64,000 nt of DNA from JBEPVZ01 sp041690695 (GTDB lineage: Bacteria > Patescibacteriota > Microgenomatia > Daviesbacterales > UBA10151). The stretch's first letter is position 1, and the number at the start of each line of letters is the position of its first letter. The position numbers and the translations under genes were made by a program. This document shows, piece after piece, positions 43,383 through 50,853 of this stretch. The notes below the pieces were generated by a model. It saw nothing but the letters and a program-made list of their open reading frames with translations, searched no databases and was not told the origin of the DNA. The stretch spans positions 1-64,000 of the forward strand of contig JBEPVZ010000003.1 in assembly GCA_041690695.1 (NCBI GenBank), written 5' to 3'.

Positions 43383-44753
43383 TCACCTTTTCCAATGTCC
43401 CAATCCCAAAAACTCTCTCCACCGAAATGACAGATGACGTTCTTCAAAGAAAAAATCGGGTTTAAGCATCATTAAACCCATAATTCCAATTGAACCTCCT
43501 AGACCAATAAAGATCGGCATAGGACCAAAAATATCCGCTAAAACCCCCGCAAAGACCACCGGAATAATCGAGACGGTCGCCATCATCATCCCCAAAACTG
43601 CAAAAACCTTGCCTCGATCAGCTTCAGGCGTATTCTCTTGTAAAACCGTTTGAGAAGGAATGACGATTGCGGCCATGGCCAGTCCGATAAAGAAAGCTCC
43701 AATTGCCATCACAAACGATAAAGAAGGCTGACTAATGAAAGCTAAGGGCTTAGGATGAGGAAAATAACGGGTCGCTGGGGAGATTAAAGGGGCGATTCCA
43801 ACTGACAGAAATAATATACCAACTAGTAAGACTGATCTTCCGACCAGCTTCCGACGAGCTAACTTCCCCCCGATTCGACCGACAATCAATGCTCCTAAGA
43901 TCAAACCAACGCCTAATGGGGCAATCAAAACATATGAGGCATCTGTAGCACTAATCTGGAGAACACGCTCTAAAAAGGATGGAACAAGGACAGCCAGCAC
44001 ACCAATAATAGCCTGGACACCTGCCAGAATAAAGATCGACATTGAGACCGGTAAATTGTGCCTAATTAATTTTAAAGTTTTCTTCATCTCCAAAGTCACG
44101 ATTGGCTTTAAAGTTTCCCATTTGCCAGCTCTCAAATTTTTAATCAAATTGGGAGTATCTGGCTCTAAACGAGCCACAATTTTAGGGAACCGATTGGCCA
44201 GTAAAAATGCCGTTATCAGAAAAACCGATCCACCCAAAAAGACGAAGTTAATCCCCCACAAGGCAATAATCGGTCCAGCTAAACCAAACCCAACTAGCAT
44301 CGTTAAAAATAAAGTTATCGAAAAAAGTGAGTTGGCTTGAAGAAGTTGATTACGTTTAACAATAATAGCAATAGCTGAAGACTCGGCTGGAATATAAAAC
44401 TGAGCTAGGGTATTTATAAAAAATGTGACTGCTAAAATAGCTGGATAGTTGTATTTTAGTAAAATTAAACTAGCGAACCCAAAAGAGAGTAACAGGTCAA
44501 TTACGACAATAATCTTTTTACGATCAATACTATCAACTACCACCCCGGCAAACAGACCAAACAAGACGGCAGGTAAGTAAACTGCAAACAGTAAGGCTGA
44601 GACAGCTGTATTTGAGTTAGTTAACCTAAATACCCAAATAATTAAAGCAAAGTTAAGACTATTATAAGAAAGCTGAACGAGAATTTGGTTAATCCAGAGA
44701 TTAGTAAAACCACGACTTTTTATAACTGAGCCAAAGTCATTTTTTTGAGACAT
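43383..44753 (-). CDS. MFS transporter
   Basis: 456 residues with about 12 membrane helices. The first loop GLFAGVVVDSIDRKKI is the MFS signature (GxxxDxxxRKx), and a second occurs as GRIGGKLARRKL. It resembles the efflux subgroup (MFS_3). Substrate is unknown. It ends 5 bases from recF on the same strand. Confidence 0.88.
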   Translation of the reverse strand: MSQKNDFGSVIKSRGFTNLWINQILVQLSYNSLNFALIIWVFRLTNSNTAVSALLFAVYLPAVLFGLFAGVVVDSIDRKKIIVVIDLLLSFGFASLILLKYNYPAILAVTFFINTLAQFYIPAESSAIAIIVKRNQLLQANSLFSITLFLTMLVGFGLAGPIIALWGINFVFLGGSVFLITAFLLANRFPKIVARLEPDTPNLIKNLRAGKWETLKPIVTLEMKKTLKLIRHNLPVSMSIFILAGVQAIIGVLAVLVPSFLERVLQISATDASYVLIAPLGVGLILGALIVGRIGGKLARRKLVGRSVLLVGILFLSVGIAPLISPATRYFPHPKPLAFISQPSLSFVMAIGAFFIGLAMAAIVIPSQTVLQENTPEADRGKVFAVLGMMMATVSIIPVVFAGVLADIFGPMPIFIGLGGSIGIMGLMMLKPDFFFEERHLSFRWREFLGLGHWKR

Positions 44754-44773
44754 CTAGGAAGGTATTATAGCAG

Positions 44774-45622
44774 CTAATTTTGGCAGTTTTCACAATAGAA
44801 AGTTCCCCTACCACCTAAAGAGACTCTTTTAATTTGAGAATCACAATTCCGACATTTTTGACCAGCCCGGCTATAAACATAGGCATAATCTAAAAAGTAA
44901 CCCCGACCGCCAGCCACGTTAACATAATGAGTTTTTGATGAGCCACCATGCTTAATCCCTAAACTTAAGACCTTAATAATGGCTTTATGAATCTTTTTAA
45001 AATCATCATCCGTCAGATCTCCGACCTTTTTATGTGGGTCTAATTTAGCATCAAAACAAGCCTCACAAGCATAAATATTGCCAACTCCGGCAACGGTTGT
45101 TTGATCTAAAATTGCGACTTTAATGGCCAGAGTTTTATGACGAAGCAAGTTTTTCTTGAGGGTTTGCCAGCTAAAACCCTTTTCAAGTGGTTCAGGACCA
45201 AGTTTTTTAATAAATGAAAATTCCCCCACTTCTGCAGTCGGGAGGATTTTCACCCAGCCAAATTTCCGTTGATCGTTAAAAAAGATCTTTGAACCATCTT
45301 CAAGCTCAAAAATAACTCGTGTCGATTTGTTGGGCATGTCGGAAGTCATATCTTTAGTCGGGTGTCCTCCCCCAAAATCTTCATAACCACGATAGATAAT
45401 CTGACCTGACATTTTGAGATGAAATAATAAACTCATGCGACCTAGATTTATGATTAATACCTTAGCTTTTCTATCAATACTGAGTACTCTTTGTATCTTT
45501 ACCTCTTCAGGGTCACCGATGAAAGATTTAGGGTTTAATATCGTGATATTGGTAATAGTTTGGCCAATAATCCGACTTTGGAGGCCAAGTCGAATAGTTT
45601 CAACTTCAGGCAGCTCTGGCAT
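44774..45622 (-). CDS. fpg: Formamidopyrimidine-DNA glycosylase
   Basis: 282 residues. MPELPEVETI with the catalytic Pro1 and Glu2 is complete. Lys is present in LFHLKMSGQI, as are FNDQRKFGWVK, GVGNIYACEACF and the C-terminal zinc finger (CRNC ... RGTFYCENC). It removes 8-oxoguanine and cuts at the lesion. It is followed by the MFS gene on the same strand. Confidence 0.95.
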   Translation of the reverse strand: MPELPEVETIRLGLQSRIIGQTITNITILNPKSFIGDPEEVKIQRVLSIDRKAKVLIINLGRMSLLFHLKMSGQIIYRGYEDFGGGHPTKDMTSDMPNKSTRVIFELEDGSKIFFNDQRKFGWVKILPTAEVGEFSFIKKLGPEPLEKGFSWQTLKKNLLRHKTLAIKVAILDQTTVAGVGNIYACEACFDAKLDPHKKVGDLTDDDFKKIHKAIIKVLSLGIKHGGSSKTHYVNVAGGRGYFLDYAYVYSRAGQKCRNCDSQIKRVSLGGRGTFYCENCQN

Positions 45623-45678
45623 GCAGAAAATTCTAACACACTTTAGTCTGCCACATCGGAGGTGGGAAGCTAAATAAT

Positions 45679-45707
45679 TTGCTATCTAACTATTATAGGT
45701 CTATAAT
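45679..45707 (+). promoter_or_regulatory. Promoter of the frameshifted Tat-like gene
   Basis: TTGCTA (45679-45684), 17 bases, TATAAT (45702-45707), with ATG 6 bases later at 45714. A very short or absent leader is implied. Confidence 0.7.
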
Positions 45708-45713
45708 ACGCAC

Positions 45714-46720
45714 ATGGAAATTAGTCGAGGACAATTTATAACAAAAGCTGCTGGCCTAGTTGCCGGTTCATCTTTATTACAACAATCAGTCGAAGCAAAT
45801 GAAACTCGTGGCGGTGGATCAAAGTCCCTAGAAATCTTAACGGAAGCCCTTGATTATAGCCCGGCATCCTCTTTAAAGCAGCTCGCCAGAGCAAGTGTCA
45901 CTGACTATTATGGGGGTCATCCTAATAGTGTCATTGTCAGAGGTGGGGTCAAAATTATGGTTCAACAACCAAAATTAATAATTTCAAATCAAGTAATCCA
46001 AGATGCACCAAATACTTATCGAGGTGGTGAATATCAGATCAGACATACTGATCCAGCCGTAAAATTGTTACATCCCCGTCAAAACTTGAGACTTTACCTA
46101 CCTATGAAGATTTTTTAACAGATAGTGAACGTCGAAAGTATTCACAACCAGTTGTTTCTGTTCCAGTCATATTTCCAAAAGCAGTAGGTCTTCAACTCGG
46201 ATTAGAACCTGAGATTGTAATCTATAACATCTCAAACGGAAATCAAGACCAATCGCAAACATATAACCAATTTAGTTTGCTTAAAGAGATATATACCTTA
46301 ACCGCACTTGATTTATGGATGGAAAAAGCAGTCGCAGAGATGGCGCAGATTCATGAGAGACCTGTTACTGAATTAATAATGTCAAATGGATTGTCTAAAC
46401 AAGCTGAATTAGTCAGCTCAGCAATTAACGAGATGTACGATCGACAACATCGATTTGTAGCAGGAATCGATTTAGCAGGCTACTTATTAACTTTTAAAGC
46501 ACTCCAAAATACTCCATTGCTTGAAAAGGTTCGCTACTATGATCCTAATATTCGATCAGTAACTGATAAGACAAAACAACTTAATTTAACTGACGATCCT
46601 AATCAAATTATCTCTAGAGCGCTACATTGGGTTATCAATAACCCGGCTGCTCGAGTCCTCCACTATCATGGAGATATAAATCAATTAGTACTTAATGAAA
46701 ATGAACGATTAGTAGCTTAA
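45714..46720 (+). pseudogene. Frameshifted secreted protein with Tat-like signal
   Basis: Two reading frames join into one protein of about 335 residues. Frame 1 (45714-46118) starts with MEISRGQFITKAAGLVAGSS, a Tat-like signal with only one Arg of the pair. It then goes out of frame near 46074-46084. The other frame carries on from KLETLPTYEDFL (46082) to 46720 with no stop. The shift lies in CATCCCCGTCAAAAC and would be mended by one extra C or A. It may be a recent mutation or a sequencing error. I do not recognise the family. The stop overlaps the convergent glycosyltransferase by 12 bases. Confidence 0.7.
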
Positions 46721-47815
46721 GTTTTTATCGATTAAAGCTAATATCTCTTTTTTAAATCTCTCTTTCGAAAACTTTTCGGCATTCTTAATACAATCCTCTG
46801 CCTTATATTTAGTCTGATCAAAGTCAGTTAATACTTCTGATAATGAATCAATGGTCGCTTCTTTGAAAAATTCACCTGTTTTGCCTGGAATAACCGTCTC
46901 GAGATAGCCACCAGCTTTGACTGCTATAACTGGAATACCGGCCGCTTGGGCTTCAACAGCAGTTATTCCAAAATCTTCGTCTTCCGAAGCTACAATTAAA
47001 GCTTTAGCACCATGATAAAGCTTAATTCGCTCCTCATCGGTAACTTCACCGACAAATTCGACCGTCTTGCCAGCCAATTTCTTGAGTCGCTCGAGTTCTG
47101 GCCCACCACCAGCCACTTTAAGCGGAACGTTCAATGCTGTACAAGCTTGAACTGTTATATCAGTCCCCTTCCCCCGAACCAGCCGATTCAAACTCAGAAA
47201 ATATTTCTTTTCGCCTAGTTCCTTATTCTTCGTTCCTAGTTCTGCCACTTCCACTGGTGGATAGATAACGACTGAATCCCGCCTGTAGAACTTCTTAATT
47301 CGAGCTTGAACATTCTTGGAGTTGGCAATTAAGATATCTGGCCTTTGGGAAGTTTCAAAATCATAAATCCGTAAAAAGTGATTCATTAACTCCCCAATCA
47401 CCCGAGTTAAGAAATGTTTTTTATAATTAAATGAAGTTGTGTAGCCATATAAATAACGTGGCGGGGTGTGAATATAACTTAAATGCAAGGCTTCAGGTTT
47501 AGTAATAACCGCCTTTGAAAAATAAATTGAACAAGACGAGATGACAACGTCATACTCGGTCAAATTAAAACTCTCGAAGATTGATGGGGCAAAGATTCGA
47601 AATGGTGATAATAACTTGTTGGCACCAGGAAACTTTTGTAACCATGAAGTTCGGATATCCCATTTTTTAATTCGGTCAGCATGTGGACCCAAACCAGCTA
47701 AGTTTAAATAAGCGGTATAAACGGGGGCCTCTGGGAAAATTTCATGGAGAGTCTCCAAAACCCTCTCTGCTCCCCCATATTCCCTTAAATAGTCATGTAT
47801 TAATGCAACTTTCAT
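46709..47815 (-). CDS. Glycosyltransferase family 4 protein
   Basis: 368 residues with a GT-B fold. The start MKVALIHDYLREYGGAERV, the central NSKNVQARIKKFYRR, YFLSLNRLVRGKGTD, and the C-terminal EDEDFGITAVEAQAAGIPVIA (the E-x7-E motif) are typical of GT4. It moves a sugar from a nucleotide donor to a glycolipid or polysaccharide. AELGTKNKELG comes from a repeat in the DNA (47214-47242). It stands alone here. Confidence 0.92.
   Translation of the reverse strand: MKVALIHDYLREYGGAERVLETLHEIFPEAPVYTAYLNLAGLGPHADRIKKWDIRTSWLQKFPGANKLLSPFRIFAPSIFESFNLTEYDVVISSCSIYFSKAVITKPEALHLSYIHTPPRYLYGYTTSFNYKKHFLTRVIGELMNHFLRIYDFETSQRPDILIANSKNVQARIKKFYRRDSVVIYPPVEVAELGTKNKELGEKKYFLSLNRLVRGKGTDITVQACTALNVPLKVAGGGPELERLKKLAGKTVEFVGEVTDEERIKLYHGAKALIVASEDEDFGITAVEAQAAGIPVIAVKAGGYLETVIPGKTGEFFKEATIDSLSEVLTDFDQTKYKAEDCIKNAEKFSKERFKKEILALIDKNLSY
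47214..47242 (-). repeat. Near-tandem repeat inside the glycosyltransferase gene
   Basis: CCTAGTTCCTTATTCTTCGTTCCTAGTTC contains two copies of CCTAGTTC and encodes GTKNKELG-type residues in frame. This kind of sequence is usually intergenic in related genomes. Confidence 0.5.
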
Positions 47816-47826
47816 AACCTACTACT

Positions 47827-47900
47827 GTCATCCCTGCGAAAGCAGGGATCCAATTAAAAACTTAACTATTTATATAGATTCCCGCCTACGCGGGAATGAC
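47827..47900. repeat. MITE-like element with terminal inverted repeats
   Basis: A 74-base element: GTCATCCCTGCGAAAGCAGG at one end and CCTACGCGGGAATGAC at the other, with AT-rich sequence between. Each end is itself a palindrome, and the two ends are inverted to each other (GTCAT/ATGAC). The core ATTCCC-N8-GGGAAT matches the dRS3-type pattern known from Neisseria. It lies between the glycosyltransferase and the ABC transporter. Confidence 0.65.
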
Positions 47901-47963
47901 AGAAGTGAGATTAGTATATAGTATTTGGTATTTAGGGTCACCTTAGTTTAAAATAGTTAGGTT

Positions 47964-48908
47964 ATGGATTTCTCCCTAGTTGCTAAAGATGTCGTTAAAC
48001 ATTACCCCAAGGCTTCAGTCAACGCCGTTGATGGGATAAATCTCGAGGTTAAAACTGGTGAGATCTATGGATTCCTAGGCCCAAATGGGGCTGGTAAGTC
48101 AACCGCCATCAAGATGTTCGTGACTACCCTATTCCCGACTTCAGGTCAGATCCTAGTTGATGGCTTAGATCCGAAGAAAGATTCGAATAAGGTTCGCCAA
48201 CAAATTGGGGTGGTTTATCAAAGTGTCAGTTTAGATGAGAATTTAACGGCTGAAGAAAATTTAAGATCTCACGCCGTTTTATATAACATAACTGGTTTTG
48301 CCTTAACTTACAAAGCTACCAGTCCTAAATACAAAAAGCGACTGGATGAGGTTTTAACACTAGTTGATCTGGCTGATAAAAAGTTTGATATTGTCAAAAC
48401 CTTTAGCGGAGGAATGAAAAGACGGCTCGATATTGCTAAAGCTTTGCTTCATTTTCCGAAAGTTTTATTTTTAGATGAACCGACGACGGGGCTTGATCCT
48501 CAAAGCCGCAAAGCGGTTTGGGAATATCTGACAACTCTTCAAAAACAACACAGTTTTACAGTTTTTTTAACCACTCAGTACCTGGAAGAAGCTGAGATTT
48601 GTAACCGAATTAGTATTATTGACCATGGCAAGATCCTTGTCACCGATACCCCAGCTAATTTAAAGAAGAGTGTCGGTGAAGAGCTTCTTTACTTAAAACC
48701 AGCCAAGAAAGAAGCTTTGGAAGCTGAGTTAAATAAGCATGACATTGCCTTTTCAGTCGACAGTTTTGGGGATTATATTATTGATTTAAAGCACAAGAAA
48801 GCTCAAGATATTTTGCGATTAATCAAATGCGATTTAGAAGAGATTAATATTAAAAAACCATCGTTAGATGATGTTTTTATTAAGTACACTGGAAGGAAAA
48901 TAGAATGA
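47964..48908 (+). CDS. ABC transporter ATP-binding protein
   Basis: 314 residues. Walker A GPNGAGKSTAIKMF, Q-loop VVYQSVSLDE, signature FSGGMKRRLDIAKALL, Walker B VLFLDEPTTGLD and the later His switch region (FLTTQYLEEAE). The length and C-terminal extension fit the DrrA-like group paired with ABC-2 permeases. It overlaps the permease by 4 bases. The exported substrate is unknown. TAAAAT lies 9 bases before the ATG. Confidence 0.93.
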   Translation: MDFSLVAKDVVKHYPKASVNAVDGINLEVKTGEIYGFLGPNGAGKSTAIKMFVTTLFPTSGQILVDGLDPKKDSNKVRQQIGVVYQSVSLDENLTAEENLRSHAVLYNITGFALTYKATSPKYKKRLDEVLTLVDLADKKFDIVKTFSGGMKRRLDIAKALLHFPKVLFLDEPTTGLDPQSRKAVWEYLTTLQKQHSFTVFLTTQYLEEAEICNRISIIDHGKILVTDTPANLKKSVGEELLYLKPAKKEALEAELNKHDIAFSVDSFGDYIIDLKHKKAQDILRLIKCDLEEINIKKPSLDDVFIKYTGRKIE

Positions 48909-49687
48909 ATGAACTAAACAAAACTTTAACTCTTGCCCAACGCGATTTAATGAAGTTCTTGCGTGATCGTGGTCGAATTGTGGCGACTTTTATCTTTCCA
49001 ATTATTTTTATCGGGGTATTTGGGGTAACTTTGAATGCTGGACTTGGCAAATATAACTTAGGTTTTAGCTATATTGATTACGTCTTTGCCGGCATGCTTT
49101 TACAAACCGTTTTCCAAAGCAGCTTTGCCGGTATTACTTCCCTATTACTAGATCGAGAGAAAGATTTTTCGATGAGTATTTTCGTTGCACCAGTCTCGCG
49201 CTATTCAATTGTCTTGGGAAAAATCCTGGGCGAAAGTTTAGTCAGCTTTTTACAACTGTTCGGCATTATCTTGTTTGGTAAGCTGATTGGAGTCAGTTTT
49301 GGTTTTGATAAATTATTACTGGCTCTACCAGTTTGTTTACTCGGTTGTATCGTTGGAGCTAGTTTTGGAATTTTGGTCGCCAGTCGGATTAGCAAAGCTG
49401 ATAACGCTCAGAGAATCTTTCCTTTTTTGGTTTTTCCAATGATCTTTTTAAGTGGAGCCTTTACCCCAGTTAATAATTTACCCTGGTTTTTAAATATCTT
49501 AAAAGAGATTAATCCGATTTATTATGGAGTGGATATGATCAGAAATGTTTTATTTGCTGGGACAGCTGCTCTACCGCTTGTTACTTCAAACACCTTCTTG
49601 TTTGATTTAACAGTTTTCAGCGTTTTGGGAGTAGTCTTCTTTATTGTCGGAACATTTCTGTTTACTCAAAAAGAGGGCAATCGATAA
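48905..49687 (+). CDS. ABC-2 type permease
   Basis: 260 residues with six membrane helices and the ABC-2 family pattern (FLRDRGRIVATFIFPIIFIGVFG, then FLSGAFTPVNNLPWFL). It pairs with the ATPase upstream to export a drug, lipid or polysaccharide. The stop TAA shares a base with the ATG of a 40-residue membrane protein. Confidence 0.9.
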   Translation: MNELNKTLTLAQRDLMKFLRDRGRIVATFIFPIIFIGVFGVTLNAGLGKYNLGFSYIDYVFAGMLLQTVFQSSFAGITSLLLDREKDFSMSIFVAPVSRYSIVLGKILGESLVSFLQLFGIILFGKLIGVSFGFDKLLLALPVCLLGCIVGASFGILVASRISKADNAQRIFPFLVFPMIFLSGAFTPVNNLPWFLNILKEINPIYYGVDMIRNVLFAGTAALPLVTSNTFLFDLTVFSVLGVVFFIVGTFLFTQKEGNR

Positions 49688-49809
49688 TGAACAGTTCTCA
49701 TCCTTATTACTGGGTACACCAGATAATCGCTTTACGAGTCTTTCTCTTTGTCCTCGTTTTAGTATTTATAATAACAATTGTCTGGTTATTGACCCGTCAC
49801 AGAAAATAG
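49687..49809 (+). CDS. Small single-pass membrane protein (40 residues)
   Basis: ATG at 49687 overlaps the permease stop (TAATG). The product MNSSHPYYWVHQIIALRVF continues into one hydrophobic helix (LFVLVLVFIITIVWLL) and a basic end TRHRK. Tight coupling to the ABC permease and a clean single helix make it likely to be real. It may be an accessory subunit of the transporter. Its end overlaps the convergent DHH gene. Confidence 0.5.
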   Translation: MNSSHPYYWVHQIIALRVFLFVLVLVFIITIVWLLTRHRK

Positions 49810-50802
49810 AGTTTTTTCGATCGCCGCCAGTAATTCTTTCTTGGATTCTTCAAATGGTTTAGTTAACATCGCCCCAGCGGCCCCTTTATGCCCACCACCA
49901 CCGATTGATGTCGCCAATTTTGATAGATCATATTTTTCACTATCTTGAGTTCGCATGCTGATCGCAATCATATTTGGTTCTTTTTCAACAAAACTAATCC
50001 CAATCTCCCAGCCGACCACTTCAATTAAATGACTCGACATACCACTCTTTTCGGTGTATTGGCTATCAATTTTAAGTTCTTTTAATTTGTGATACGGAAT
50101 CTCGATGATCGCAACTTTATCATCAAAATAGTTTTGAATTGAGTTTAAAGCCAGCGCTTCAAACCGCAATTGAGCAGGCTCTTTAGTCGCTTCCATCTTA
50201 GCAATCAATTTAGGAAAGTCAGGATTGATCTTAGCTAACGCGGAGGCAGCTTCGAAAGTTTCAGAGGTGACGCCTGAAAACTTAAACAATGAATCGCTAT
50301 AAATTCCCACCAATAGACAAGCGGCAGCCTCTTTACTAATCTCAACTCCCCAATTACTGACAACATCAAAAATCAGTTGAGCATTGGCCGGATAGTTACT
50401 ATCGACTAAATTAAGTTGGCCAAAGCCTAAATTACTAGAATGATGATCTATGACGATCGTTTTTAAATGATCTGGAAATTTAACCTCCTCAAGTCGAGAG
50501 ACCATCTCTTTAGTTGAGCTATCCATAATAATGAAGAGGTCAAACTTTGATAAATCGGTTTCACCATAATTTTTGAGGATAATCTGATCCGCGCCAGGTA
50601 AAATTTGGAGGTTGATTGGCAATTTTGAATCTCCCCCAATAACGGTGGCTTTTTTACCCATGGCTTGCAAAATATGCATTAAGCCGAGCGCTCCCCCAGC
50701 CGAATCACCATCTGGGCTTGGGTGAAGATGTAAAAGAATACTATTTGATTGTTTAATTGTCTCAAGAATTTGGGGAGCTAGCTGATGAACTTTTTCAGAC
50801 AT
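49786..50802 (-). CDS. DHH-family phosphoesterase (NrnA-like)
   Basis: 338 residues. First motif LLHLHPSPDGDSAGG (usually HxxPDxDxxGS), then FIIMDSS, DHH motif VIDHHSSN, and the C-terminal DHHA1 motif GGGGHKGAAGAML. Members cut short RNAs or cyclic dinucleotides. A possible link to the GGDEF protein (breakdown of pGpG) is inference only. Confidence 0.9.
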   Translation of the reverse strand: MSEKVHQLAPQILETIKQSNSILLHLHPSPDGDSAGGALGLMHILQAMGKKATVIGGDSKLPINLQILPGADQIILKNYGETDLSKFDLFIIMDSSTKEMVSRLEEVKFPDHLKTIVIDHHSSNLGFGQLNLVDSNYPANAQLIFDVVSNWGVEISKEAAACLLVGIYSDSLFKFSGVTSETFEAASALAKINPDFPKLIAKMEATKEPAQLRFEALALNSIQNYFDDKVAIIEIPYHKLKELKIDSQYTEKSGMSSHLIEVVGWEIGISFVEKEPNMIAISMRTQDSEKYDLSKLATSIGGGGHKGAAGAMLTKPFEESKKELLAAIEKTLFSVTGQ

Positions 50803-50853
50803 AAAGGTGATTATAGCGTATTAGGTATGGTAAAGTTATAAAGAGAAACTGCC

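Noticed and set aside
49644..49862. 72-codon ORF over the end of the ABC permease
   Set aside because: It is in another frame across the permease end and the small membrane gene; its product has no sensible start or domain.
40138..50802. Cyclic di-GMP pathway made of the GGDEF and DHH genes
   Set aside because: They are 9 kb apart and no receptor was seen; kept only as a remark.
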